Shown: in pieces, positions 36,029 to 44,337 of the stretch
How the letters are laid out: each line of letters begins with the position of its first letter
How positions within the stretch are numbered: position 1 is the first letter of the stretch
Source: Roseicyclus mahoneyensis
GTDB lineage: Bacteria; Pseudomonadota; Alphaproteobacteria; Rhodobacterales; Rhodobacteraceae
Assembly (NCBI RefSeq): GCF_003148775.1
Contig: NZ_QGGW01000008.1
Location: 1 to 64,000, forward strand
Length of the DNA: 64,000 nt
Direction of reading: 5' to 3'
Made by a program: the position numbers and the translations under genes
Notes under the pieces: model-generated
What the model was told of the DNA's origin: nothing
Databases searched by the model: none
What the model saw: the letters and a program-made list of their open reading frames with translations, nothing else

Positions 36029-37354
36029 ATGACCGTCACCACCCGTTTCGCGCCCTCGCCCACCGGCTACATCCATGTGGGCAACCTGCGCACCGCGCTT
36101 TTCAATCATCTGATCGCGCGCAAGGCGGGGGGGCAGTTCGTGCTGCGCCTCGACGACACCGACGCCGAGCGGTCGAAGCAGGAATATGCCGACGCCATCC
36201 AGCGTGACCTCGAATGGCTGGGCCTGACGTGGGATCGGATCGAACGGCAGTCCGACCGTCTCGACCGTTATGCCGAGGCCGCCGATACCCTGCGCGAGAA
36301 AGGCCGCTTCTACGAGGCCTTCGAGACGCCCACCGAACTCGACCTCAAGCGCAAGAAGCAGCTGAACATGGGCCTGCCACCGGTTTATGACCGCGCGGCG
36401 CTGGCGCTGTCGGACGCCGACCGCACCCGCCTGCGGGCGGACCGGGGCGCGGGCGTCTGGCGCTTCTTGCTCGACCAGACCCGTATCGAGTGGACCGACG
36501 GCATCCTCGGGCCGCTCTCCATCGACGCGGCCTCCGTTTCCGACCCGGTGCTGATCCGCGCCGACGGTCAGGTGCTCTATACCCTCGCCTCGGTCGTAGA
36601 CGACATCGACATGGGCATCACCCATGTCGTGCGCGGTTCGGACCATGTGACCAACACGGCGACGCAGATCCAGATCATGGCGGCGCTCGGCCACGGCCAC
36701 CCGAGCTTTGCCCACCACTCGCTGCTGACCGGCGCGCAGGGCGAGGCGCTGTCCAAACGCCTCGGCGCGCTCTCCCTGCGCGACCTGCGCGCAGGTGGGG
36801 TGGAGCCGATGGCGCTCTTGTCGCTCATGGCGCGCCTCGGCTCCTCTCAACCGGTTGTGCTGGCGGGCTCTCTCGACGAGCTGGCCGAGGGGTTCGACCT
36901 GGCGCATTTCGGCTCTGCGCCCACCAAGTTCGACGAGGGCGACCTCTACCCGCTGACCGCCCGCATCCTGCACGAAACCCCCTTTGCCGAGATGGCCGCC
37001 GAGATCGCGGCGCTTGGCGTGCCCGAGGCCATCGCGCCTGATTTCTGGGAGGTGGCGCGCGCCAACATCACCACGCGGGCCGACCTGCCGGGCTGGTGGG
37101 CGGTGTTCCGCGATGGCGGTGTCCCGGTGGTCGAGGACGAGGATCGCGCCTTTGTCGCCGAGGCCTTCGGGATGTTGCCCGATCTGCCTTATGACGGCGA
37201 GACTTGGGGAAGCTGGACCAACGCGGTCAAGGAGGCGACGGGCCGCAAGGGCAAGGGTCTGTTCATGCCGCTGCGCAAGGCCGTGACGGGGCGCGCGTCT
37301 GGCCCGGAAATGGCCGATGTGATGCGGCTTTTGCAGAAAAAGCCGACGCTCTGA
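36029..37354 (+). CDS. gltX: Glutamate-tRNA ligase, short type (second GltX-like)
   Basis: The 441-residue class I synthetase has the HIGH-type motif PSPTGYIHVGNLRTALF and the KMSKS-type motif EALSKRLGALSL. DDIDMGITHVVRGSDHVTNT is the conserved Glu/Gln-RS block. At 441 residues it is shorter than standard GltX (about 470). Alphaproteobacteria often carry two copies, one of which charges tRNA-Gln with glutamate for the amidotransferase route; this one fits the shorter paralogue. Whether it charges tRNA-Glu, tRNA-Gln or both cannot be told here. Confidence 0.93.
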   Translation: MTVTTRFAPSPTGYIHVGNLRTALFNHLIARKAGGQFVLRLDDTDAERSKQEYADAIQRDLEWLGLTWDRIERQSDRLDRYAEAADTLREKGRFYEAFETPTELDLKRKKQLNMGLPPVYDRAALALSDADRTRLRADRGAGVWRFLLDQTRIEWTDGILGPLSIDAASVSDPVLIRADGQVLYTLASVVDDIDMGITHVVRGSDHVTNTATQIQIMAALGHGHPSFAHHSLLTGAQGEALSKRLGALSLRDLRAGGVEPMALLSLMARLGSSQPVVLAGSLDELAEGFDLAHFGSAPTKFDEGDLYPLTARILHETPFAEMAAEIAALGVPEAIAPDFWEVARANITTRADLPGWWAVFRDGGVPVVEDEDRAFVAEAFGMLPDLPYDGETWGSWTNAVKEATGRKGKGLFMPLRKAVTGRASGPEMADVMRLLQKKPTL

Positions 37355-37378
37355 CGGGAAAAGCCGACGCTCTGGCGG
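37337..37378 (+). repeat. 21-bp tandem duplication over the gltX stop codon
   Basis: Two adjacent 21-base units (37337-37357 and 37358-37378) share 19 positions; the core is AAAAGCCGACGCTCTG. The first unit contains the gltX TGA (37352-37354). In the second unit the equivalent codon is TGG. Confidence 0.8.
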
Positions 37379-37516
37379 GACGGGCGGCAACGACCACCCA
37401 GCGGTGTGCAGGGCAGGGGATGGCGGCACCAAGGCGGCTGGCCGAGGGGCCATCCGCTGCCCGGGCGGCTTTGCGGCTGTGTTCCGGGTGGGACGCAGTC
37501 CGAGGTTGCGGGCCAT

Positions 37517-37535
37517 GGTGGGCGGATTGCCCACC
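37517..37535. repeat. Hairpin GGTGGGC-GGATT-GCCCACC at the cyclotransferase gene end
   Basis: A seven-pair perfect stem directly follows the TAG of the minus-strand gene (37536-37538). On that strand it reads GTAGGGTGGGCAATCCGCCCACC. I have the impression that this string recurs after genes in Rhodobacterales genomes. It may be a terminator without a T run or a repetitive element. Confidence 0.6.
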
Positions 37536-38090
37536 CTACATCCCCAGATCCCGCAGGCCCGCATCAACCATCGCGCGGTCCGGTGCGGTCGTGACCTGCG
37601 CGCGCGGGTATTGCGGCGCGGCACGGTCATCCAGCACCCCCACCTCCCAGCCGCGCGTCGTCTCGAAGAACCGCGCCACGCCGCCCGGTCCGAATTCGCG
37701 CAGGTAGCCCTGTACCACGACGTCGAGATAGCTGAGCAGGATCGGATGCGGCCCGGCGGTGGAGACGTGGTGCGCCTCCACCTTGTAGATCATGACCGAA
37801 AGACGCCCCGGCAGGTCATGCTCGACCATGGCGAGCGGATGGCGGGCATAGGCTGCCTCGCGCCGGTCGAGCGCGCGCCAGTCTCCGCCCGGCACGGCCG
37901 CGATCAGCCCCTCGATCTCCACCCCCGGTGCTTCGGTCGCGGACAGATAGGCCACTTGCCTGAGCGATGTCCCCCGCCAGACCCGCGCCCAGCCCCGAAC
38001 CTTGGCCCGTGCTGCACGCGGATAGTCATGAGTCGCCCGGTTCACCAGGCTGCCGTAGCCGAAGAAAAAGGGGTCGCCTGCACGTTCCAT
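37536..38090 (-). CDS. Gamma-glutamylcyclotransferase-like (ChaC/AIG2 fold) protein
   Basis: The 184-residue protein starts with MERAGDPFFFGYGSLVNRAT; the FGYGSL motif is the substrate loop of gamma-glutamylcyclotransferase-fold proteins. A glutamate in RREAAYARHP could be the catalytic acid (the ChaC-type YL..RE..Y block). ATG 38090 is preferred; a TTG 36 bases upstream would add MCNPGALVIKTD. Probable role is turnover of gamma-glutamyl compounds such as glutathione. It is divergent from the riboswitch-controlled gcv operon. Confidence 0.8.
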   Translation of the reverse strand: MERAGDPFFFGYGSLVNRATHDYPRAARAKVRGWARVWRGTSLRQVAYLSATEAPGVEIEGLIAAVPGGDWRALDRREAAYARHPLAMVEHDLPGRLSVMIYKVEAHHVSTAGPHPILLSYLDVVVQGYLREFGPGGVARFFETTRGWEVGVLDDRAAPQYPRAQVTTAPDRAMVDAGLRDLGM

Positions 38091-38171
38091 GTCGGTTTTG
38101 ATGACCAAAGCGCCGGGATTGCACAAGGCCCCTTGCGGCCTGCCCGAAGCCTGTTATTTTCCCGCCATCGA

Positions 38172-38327
38172 CGCAGGGAGACGCTGGCCGGGAACGGTCA
38201 GGGCCGAAGGAGCAACCGCCCCGGTAAACTCTCAGGCAAAAGGACCTGCGCCGGTACGACAACTCTGGAGAGTGGTGCGCCAGACGCATCCGCCGACGGG
38301 ATAACGATCTCAGGCGACAGGACAGAG
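38172..38327 (+). promoter_or_regulatory. Tandem glycine riboswitch (gcvT leader)
   Basis: Two aptamers lie in series. The first (38172-38250) is closed by CGCAGG/CCTGCG and contains GGGCCGAAGGAGCAACCGCC and CTCTCAGGCAAAAGGACC. The second (38263-38327) is closed by CTCTG/CAGAG and contains CGCCGACGGGATAACGATCT and CAGGCGACAGGACAG. These match the consensus core of the gcvT glycine riboswitch. The gcvT ATG is 73 bases downstream. Known family behaviour is activation of the glycine cleavage operon when glycine is abundant. Confidence 0.95.
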
Positions 38328-38400
38328 GGGGCATCACCGTGGCGGCGCAAGCCGCGCAAACCGATGCCGGGCCATGCGCCCAAGACCGATACGGGGACCA

Positions 38401-39516
38401 ATGGCCGATACTGCCACCGACAGCCTGACCGAGTTGCCCTTGGCCGGGCTGCACACCGAGTTGGGGGCGAAGTTCGTGCCCTTCGCGGGATGGAACATGC
38501 CCGTGCAATATTCCGCCGGCGTGATGACCGAGCATCTGTGGACCCGCGACAAGGCGGGTCTTTTCGATGTCAGCCACATGGCGCAGGTTCGCTTGCCCAA
38601 GGGAGCTCTGGAGGGGCTGGAGGGGCTGGTGCCCGCCGACCTTCTGGGTTTGCCCGAGGGGCGGCAGCGCTACGGGGTATTCACCAATGCGGCCGGCGGG
38701 GTGCTGGACGACCTGATGATCGCGCACCGCGCGGCCGACGTGTTCCTTGTTGTGAACGCGTCGCGCCGCGCCCATGGCCTCGCCCATCTGCGCGCGCATC
38801 TGCACGGCGTGGAGGAGGTGACGGACCGGGCGCTTCTGGCGCTACAGGGCCCGCTGGCCGAGGCGGCGCTGGCCGCTTTGGTGCCCGATGTGGCCGCGAT
38901 GCGCTTCATGGATGTGGCGGTGGTGGATTGGCAGGGCGCGGATCTGTGGATCTCCCGCTCGGGTTATACCGGCGAAGACGGGTTCGAGATCTCCGTGCCG
39001 GCGGCGCAGGCCGAGGGTTTCGCCCGCGCGCTTCTGGCCGACGAACGCGTGGCACCTGTCGGGCTTGGCGCCCGCGACTCGCTCAGGCTCGAGGCCGGGT
39101 TGCCGCTCTACGGGCAGGAGATGGATGTGGGTATTTCCCCGGTCGAGGCAGGCCAGGCCTGGTCCATCGGCAAGGCGCGGCGTGCGGGCGGGGCGCGGGC
39201 GGGCGGCTTTCCCGGCGCCGATGTCATCCTCGACCAGATCGCCCATGGCGCGCCCAACCGCCGCGTGGGACTGAGCCCCGAGGGCCGCGCGCCGATGCGC
39301 GGCGAGGTCACGCTCTACGCCACGCCCGAGGGCGGAGACGCGGTGGGTCGCATCACGTCGGGCGGGTTCGGCCCGACGCTTGGCGCGCCCATCGCCATTG
39401 GCCTGATCACCGCTGACACGCCCGCCGATGCGACGCTATATGGCGACGTGCGCGGCAAGCGCCTGCCCGCCCGGCAGGTGCCGCTTCCTTTCGTTCCCCC
39501 TGGCTACAAACGCTGA
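38401..39516 (+). CDS. gcvT: Glycine cleavage system aminomethyltransferase (T protein)
   Basis: The 371-residue folate-dependent enzyme transfers the methylene group from aminomethyl-lipoyl H protein to tetrahydrofolate, releasing ammonia. Blocks seen are TELPLAGLHTELGAKFVPFA, GWNMPVQYSAGV, GLFDVSHM, SRSGYTGEDGFEISVP, GLGARDSLRLEAGLPLYGQE and VGRITSGGFGPTLGAPI. ATG 38401 is the start. The gcvH gene follows 14 bases after the stop. Confidence 0.96.
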   Translation: MADTATDSLTELPLAGLHTELGAKFVPFAGWNMPVQYSAGVMTEHLWTRDKAGLFDVSHMAQVRLPKGALEGLEGLVPADLLGLPEGRQRYGVFTNAAGGVLDDLMIAHRAADVFLVVNASRRAHGLAHLRAHLHGVEEVTDRALLALQGPLAEAALAALVPDVAAMRFMDVAVVDWQGADLWISRSGYTGEDGFEISVPAAQAEGFARALLADERVAPVGLGARDSLRLEAGLPLYGQEMDVGISPVEAGQAWSIGKARRAGGARAGGFPGADVILDQIAHGAPNRRVGLSPEGRAPMRGEVTLYATPEGGDAVGRITSGGFGPTLGAPIAIGLITADTPADATLYGDVRGKRLPARQVPLPFVPPGYKR

Positions 39517-39530
39517 GTGATGAGGCCCAG

Positions 39531-39893
39531 ATGAAATATACCGAAGACCATGAATGGCTGAGCCTGGATGGCGATATCGTCACCGTAGGGATCACCGAAT
39601 ACGCCGCGACCCAACTGGGCGACGTGGTGTTCGTCGAGTTGCCCGAAATCGAGACGCAGGTCGCCAAAGGTGACGAGATCGTCGTGATCGAAAGCGTCAA
39701 GGCGGCCTCCGACATCGTCGCACCCATCGACGGCGAAATCGTCGAGGTGAACGATGCGCTGGTGGCGAACCCCGCACTGGTCAATGAGGACCCGACCGGT
39801 GACGCTTGGTTCTTTCGGATCAAGGTCGACGATCCGTCGCTTCTCGACGAGTTCATGGACGAGGACGAATACAAGGACCACATCGGGGAGTGA
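39531..39893 (+). CDS. gcvH: Glycine cleavage system H protein (lipoyl carrier)
   Basis: A 120-residue lipoyl-domain protein that shuttles the aminomethyl group between P, T and L proteins. The lipoylated Lys57 lies in VIESVKAASDIVAPIDGEIV. The N-terminal MKYTEDHEWLSLDGDIVTVG and C-terminal DAWFFRIKVDDPSLLDEFMD are standard. GAGG precedes the ATG. Confidence 0.97.
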   Translation: MKYTEDHEWLSLDGDIVTVGITEYAATQLGDVVFVELPEIETQVAKGDEIVVIESVKAASDIVAPIDGEIVEVNDALVANPALVNEDPTGDAWFFRIKVDDPSLLDEFMDEDEYKDHIGE

Positions 39894-39901
39894 CGGCAAG
39901 A

Positions 39902-39973
39902 GGGGGCTCTGCCCCCGCCACGGCCCTAAGGGGCCGCGTCTCCACCCGGAGTATTTTTGAAGCAAAGATGGAG
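39902..39973 (+). repeat. Intergenic repeat, copy B: two hairpins plus CCCGGAGTATTTTTGAAGCAAAGATG
   Basis: GGGGGC-TCT-GCCCCC (39902-39916) and CGGCCC-TAAG-GGGCCG (39921-39936) are two perfect hairpins, followed by the GGAGTATTTTTGAAGCAAAG run (39948-39967). The tail is shared with copies at 22133-22170 and 57558-57595. From memory this composite is frequent between genes in Rhodobacterales. Inside the gcv operon it could reduce read-through from gcvH to gcvP. Confidence 0.7.
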
Positions 39974-40017
39974 CGGGTCAGGGTGTTGTGCCCGCCCGAA
40001 TGCATAGGACGACCCCG

Positions 40018-42855
40018 ATGCCCTGGACGCCCACCGCCTACGACCCGACCGATTTCGCCAACCGCCGCCACATCGGACCCTCGCCCGCCGAGATCGCGGC
40101 GATGCTGAAGGTGGTGGGGGCGGACAGCGTCGATGACCTGATCGACCAGACTTTGCCCTCCTCGATCCGGCAGAAGGAACCGCTCGACTGGGCACCGATG
40201 TCGGAGGCGGCGCTGTTGGACCACATGCGGGCGATCGCGGGCAAGAACAAGCCGATGGTCCAGATGATCGGGCAGGGCTACTGGGGCACCCACACGCCGC
40301 CCGCGATCCAGCGCAACGTGCTGGAGAACCCGGCCTGGTACACCGCCTATACCCCCTATCAGCCCGAGATCGCGCAAGGCCGGCTGGAGGCGCTCTTGAA
40401 TTTCCAGACCATGGTGGCGGATCTGACCGGCCTTGATGTCGCCAATGCGTCGCTGCTCGATGAGGCGACTGCCTGCGCCGAGGCGATGGTGATGGCCGAG
40501 CGCGTGGCGAAGTCCAAGGCCAAGGGGTTCTTCATCGACGAGAATTGCCATCCGCAGAACATCGCGGTGATGCGCACGCGGGCTGAACCCTTGGGGATCG
40601 AGGTGATCGTGGGCGCGCCCGAGACGCTCGACCCCGCGGCGGTTTTCGGCGCCATTTTCCAGGTGCCGGGCACCTTCGGTGGGCTGGAAGACCCGACCGC
40701 CCAGATCGCGGCGCTGCATGCCGCGAAGGCAGTGGGGATCGTCGTGGGTGATCTGCTGGCGCTGACACTGATCAAGGACCCTGGCAGCATGGGCGCGGAT
40801 ATCGCCGTGGGCAGCGCGCAGCGTTTCGGCGTGCCGCTGGGCTATGGCGGGCCGCATGCTGCCTTCATGTCCTGCCGCGATGCGCACAAGCGGGCGATGC
40901 CCGGCCGTATCGTGGGCGTGTCGGTCGACGCCCATGGGCGCAAGGCCTACCGCCTGTCGCTCCAGACGCGCGAGCAGCATATCCGGCGCGAAAAGGCCAC
41001 GTCGAACGTCTGCACCGCGCAGGCATTGCTGGCGGTGATGGCGAGTTTCTATGCGGTCTTCCACGGACCCGAGGGGTTACGCGCCATTGCGCAGGATGTG
41101 CATCTCAAGGCGGTGCGTCTGGCCGACAGCCTGCGCGCGGGTGGCTACGCGCCTGAGGCCAGCGCCTTCTTCGACACCGTGACCGTCCCTGTCGGTGACA
41201 GGCAAAGCCGCATCATGGCTGCCGCCGTTGCACGCGGCATCAACCTGCGCGACGTGGGCTCCGACCGCATCGGCATCTCGGTGGACGAGACCACGACCGA
41301 GGCGCATCTGGCGGCCGTCTGCGCTGCCTTCGACGTGGCGCTGGTCGCGCCCGCCACAGCGCCGGCCATCCCTGAGGCGTTGCTGCGCACGACCCCCTAC
41401 CTGACCCATCCGATCTTTCACATGAACCGGGCCGAGTCGGAGATGATGCGCTACATGCGCCGCCTCAGCGACCGCGATCTGGCGCTTGACCGCGCCATGA
41501 TCCCGCTTGGGTCGTGCACCATGAAGCTGAATGCCGCCGTCGAGATGATGCCGGTGACCTGGCCCGAGTTCAATTCCATCCACCCCTTCGCCCCCGCCGA
41601 TCAGGCGCAGGGCTATGCCGAGATGCTCAAGGACCTGTCGGAGAAGCTGTGCGAGATCACCGGCTATGACGCCATGTCGATGCAGCCCAATTCCGGCGCG
41701 CAGGGCGAATATGCGGGCCTTCTGACCATCGCCGCCTATCACCGGGCGCGGGGTGAGGGGCACCGGCGTGTCTGCCTGATCCCGGTGTCAGCACATGGCA
41801 CCAACCCCGCCTCCGCGCAGATGTGCGGGATGGAGGTCGTGGTGGTCAAGGCGGCCGAAAATGGCGATATCGATCTGGTCGATTTCCGCGCCAAGGCCGA
41901 GGCCGCGGGCGACAATCTTGCCGCCTGCATGATCACCTATCCCTCGACGCATGGTGTGTTCGAGCGCACGGTGCGCGAGGTGTCGGAGGTCACGCACCAA
42001 TATGGCGGGCAGGTCTATCTTGATGGGGCAAACCTCAACGCCATGGTGGGCCTGTCGCGGCCCGGCGACATCGGGGCCGATGTCAGCCACCTGAACCTGC
42101 ACAAGACGTTCTGCATTCCCCATGGCGGTGGCGGGCCCGGCATGGGCCCGATCGGGGTCAAGGCGCACCTGGCCCCCTTCCTGCCGGGCCATCCCGAGAC
42201 CGGGGGCAGCACCGGGCCGGTTTCGGGCGCGCCCTATGGATCGGCCTCGATCTTGCCGATCTCCTACGCCTATGTCCGGCTGATGGGCGGCGAGGGGATC
42301 ACGCGGGCGACCAAGGTGGCGATTCTCAACGCCAATTACATCGCCAAGCGGCTTGAGGGGGCGTTTCCGGTGCTTTTCACCGGCAAGTCGGGACGCGTCG
42401 CGCATGAATGCATTCTCGACACCCGCCCCTTTGCCGAGGCGGGCGTGACGGTGGATGACATCGCCAAGCGGCTGATGGATTGCGGGTTCCATGCGCCCAC
42501 GATGAGCTGGCCCGTGGCGGGCACCTTGATGGTGGAGCCGACCGAGTCCGAGACCAAGGCCGAGATCGACCGGTTCTGCGACGCGATGCTCGCCATCCGC
42601 GCCGAGATCGCCGAGGTGGAGGCGGGCCACATGGCCATCGAGGCCAGCGCGCTGCGCCATGCGCCGCACACGATGGAGGATCTGATCCGCGACTGGGACC
42701 GCGCCTATAGCCGCGAACAAGGGTGTTTCCCGCCCGGCGCCTTTCGTGTCGACAAATACTGGCCGCCGGTCAACCGGGTGGACAATGTCGCGGGCGACCG
42801 CAACCTGATCTGCACCTGCCCGCCGCTGGAGAGTTATCAGGAGGCGGCGGAATAG
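40018..42855 (+). CDS. gcvP: Glycine dehydrogenase, decarboxylating (P protein)
   Basis: The 945-residue single-chain PLP enzyme decarboxylates glycine and loads the aminomethyl group on GcvH. It has the typical start [20 protein letters not shown], a PLP lysine in [20 protein letters not shown], the C-terminal half start [20 protein letters not shown], and [13 protein letters not shown]. The full length of the fused two-domain form is present. ATG 40018 has AGGAC 8 bases upstream; earlier in-frame starts at 39988 and 40000 are less likely. Confidence 0.97.
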   Translation: MPWTPTAYDPTDFANRRHIGPSPAEIAAMLKVVGADSVDDLIDQTLPSSIRQKEPLDWAPMSEAALLDHMRAIAGKNKPMVQMIGQGYWGTHTPPAIQRNVLENPAWYTAYTPYQPEIAQGRLEALLNFQTMVADLTGLDVANASLLDEATACAEAMVMAERVAKSKAKGFFIDENCHPQNIAVMRTRAEPLGIEVIVGAPETLDPAAVFGAIFQVPGTFGGLEDPTAQIAALHAAKAVGIVVGDLLALTLIKDPGSMGADIAVGSAQRFGVPLGYGGPHAAFMSCRDAHKRAMPGRIVGVSVDAHGRKAYRLSLQTREQHIRREKATSNVCTAQALLAVMASFYAVFHGPEGLRAIAQDVHLKAVRLADSLRAGGYAPEASAFFDTVTVPVGDRQSRIMAAAVARGINLRDVGSDRIGISVDETTTEAHLAAVCAAFDVALVAPATAPAIPEALLRTTPYLTHPIFHMNRAESEMMRYMRRLSDRDLALDRAMIPLGSCTMKLNAAVEMMPVTWPEFNSIHPFAPADQAQGYAEMLKDLSEKLCEITGYDAMSMQPNSGAQGEYAGLLTIAAYHRARGEGHRRVCLIPVSAHGTNPASAQMCGMEVVVVKAAENGDIDLVDFRAKAEAAGDNLAACMITYPSTHGVFERTVREVSEVTHQYGGQVYLDGANLNAMVGLSRPGDIGADVSHLNLHKTFCIPHGGGGPGMGPIGVKAHLAPFLPGHPETGGSTGPVSGAPYGSASILPISYAYVRLMGGEGITRATKVAILNANYIAKRLEGAFPVLFTGKSGRVAHECILDTRPFAEAGVTVDDIAKRLMDCGFHAPTMSWPVAGTLMVEPTESETKAEIDRFCDAMLAIRAEIAEVEAGHMAIEASALRHAPHTMEDLIRDWDRAYSREQGCFPPGAFRVDKYWPPVNRVDNVAGDRNLICTCPPLESYQEAAE

Positions 42856-43016
42856 GGGGCGGCCGGGACACGGCGAGGGCTTTGGTCTTTCCGTGGCGAT
42901 GAACGCGCGAACGGTGCCACTTTAAGCAGGAAAGCTTGACCTGAAGCCCCTGATGGCCAAGCCTTCCCGTCAAAAATCCGGGTGTTGAGGACGTGTGCCT
43001 CGGTCCACAAGCGGGC

Positions 43017-43247
43017 ATGCAGGGATTGGAACAAGTCCTCGAAGCGAAATCGACCTACCTGTTTGTCGCGGTCGCTGTGGTTGTGGCCGCGGCCGTCTAC
43101 AGCCGGCATCGGGACAGGGTGCGGCGAAGATCGCTGAAAAGAGGCGAAGATGGTCTCTACACCTGGATCGATTGGCCTGGCGGCAGGCGGAGTTCTTTCA
43201 CGGATCCGTCCAAGCCAGGCGGAAAATGGGACAGGGAGGGCGAGTGA
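43017..43247 (+). CDS. Small membrane-anchored hypothetical protein
   Basis: A 76-residue frame with one N-terminal helix (STYLFVAVAVVVAAAVYS), a basic stop-transfer (RHRDRVRRR) and a hydrophilic tail containing YTWIDWPGGRRSSFTDPSKP. The pattern of helix, basic cluster and Trp/Gly-rich tail suggests a real protein, but I do not recognise a family. The ribosome binding site before ATG 43017 is weak. Confidence 0.5.
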   Translation: MQGLEQVLEAKSTYLFVAVAVVVAAAVYSRHRDRVRRRSLKRGEDGLYTWIDWPGGRRSSFTDPSKPGGKWDREGE

Positions 43248-43434
43248 GGCCATGGGTCTTGCTGACGTGACGTGTTGGCCGGGGTGAACCCAGCGGACGT
43301 CGGCCCATCGGCAACTCCCTCTGGCTTGTTCGAAAGGGGCGCAGTCAGACGCGTGTGCCTGACGCGCCCGACCCGAAAACCGCCAAGGCGTTCAAGCCAG
43401 ATCCAACGGCTTGACCCGAGGTGTTCTTCCGCCC

Positions 43435-43989
43435 TTACCGTGTCCGTCCGAACCGCGCGTAGAGACTGTCGAGCGTGTAGGTTTCCCCCACCGGGCCGAA
43501 ATCCTCGGCGCCGAACGCCTCGTCTACCGGCAGGCAGCCGCGTCCGCAGACCTGCCGCATGCTGCCTGTCTGGCCGTCCACGAACCACAATCGCCCGCCC
43601 GGCGTGCCAACCCAGCCGTTGACGCCCATGCGCATGTCTCCCTCTACGTCCTGGATCGAGGGCACTTCGCCATCATAGGCAGGGTCCCAGGCCGCGTGGG
43701 TGTGCCACGACGAGGCGACCTCCAAGCCGTCTTGTACGGGCAGCGACGCGCAAGATGCCTGCCCGCCCCAGCTGACTTTGGTCGAGGAATAGGCACCGTT
43801 CGAATGTCGCAGGACATAGCCGCAGACCTCGCGGTTGAACCGCACCGAGAGCGCGTTCATCGATTCCATCAAGCCCATGATGAAGGCGGTCTCCTGCGCG
43901 CTTTGCGCGGGGGCCTGAAGCGGCACGAGCGCCAGCAGTGCGGCGCAGAGCGTCGAGGTCATTTTGGCGGCTAGTCGCATCATCGGCAC
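43435..43989 (-). CDS. Secreted DUF4329-type protein
   Basis: The 184-residue protein has a signal peptide (MTSTLCAALLALVPLQAPAQ). The mature part contains EVCGYVLRHSNGAYSSTKVS, SSWHTHAAWDPAYDGEVPS and GWVGTPGGRLWFVDG, the pattern of DUF4329 domains, whose HTH...D arrangement resembles a JAB-like hydrolase site. Four Cys in the mature part may form disulfides. The start may be ATG 43989, 43980 or 43962. The role is unknown. Confidence 0.7.
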   Translation of the reverse strand: MPMMRLAAKMTSTLCAALLALVPLQAPAQSAQETAFIMGLMESMNALSVRFNREVCGYVLRHSNGAYSSTKVSWGGQASCASLPVQDGLEVASSWHTHAAWDPAYDGEVPSIQDVEGDMRMGVNGWVGTPGGRLWFVDGQTGSMRQVCGRGCLPVDEAFGAEDFGPVGETYTLDSLYARFGRTR

Positions 43990-44141
43990 ACTCCTGTCAC
44001 GGCATACTCACGCGGGATTGTTCGAAAGATACAGAGAATTTCCGCTCATTCCAGCAAAACGGATGCACGGCACTGGACCGGGCCGCCAAGGCCATTATGT
44101 TGGCGTCAGGAAACGGTCGCGTCAGCCAAGGAGGCACCCGG

Positions 44142-44318
44142 ATGTCCCGCATGGAATCCATTCTTATCGAAGCATCCACGCCCACGACGACAAACGCGGA
44201 GTTCGCAGCCGATCGTGATATCCAGCTGTGGCTCAAGATGGGCCGCGCGGCCTTTTTCTTCTGCCTCTGGTCGTCGATGGCGATCCCTGTCGCGCTGATC
44301 TACTACGCCCGGTTCTGA
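44142..44318 (+). CDS. Small single-helix membrane protein
   Basis: A 58-residue protein with a perfect AAGGAGG ribosome binding site 7 bases before ATG 44142. An acidic N-terminus (MSRMESILIEASTPTTTNAE) is followed by one membrane helix (AAFFFCLWSSMAIPVALIYY) near the C-terminus. I recognise no family. The strong translation signal and clean composition argue that it is real. Confidence 0.65.
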   Translation: MSRMESILIEASTPTTTNAEFAADRDIQLWLKMGRAAFFFCLWSSMAIPVALIYYARF

Positions 44319-44337
44319 CCGAAAGGATCGCGACGCA

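Noticed and set aside
35963-37630. Upstream in-frame extension of the small zincin gene through gltX
   Set aside because: The extension is antisense to gltX. Homology to the peptidase begins at ATG 35962.
39988-40017. Earlier gcvP starts (GTG 39988, ATG 40000)
   Set aside because: Family N-termini align with [13 protein letters not shown] at 40018, which has AGGAC at good distance.
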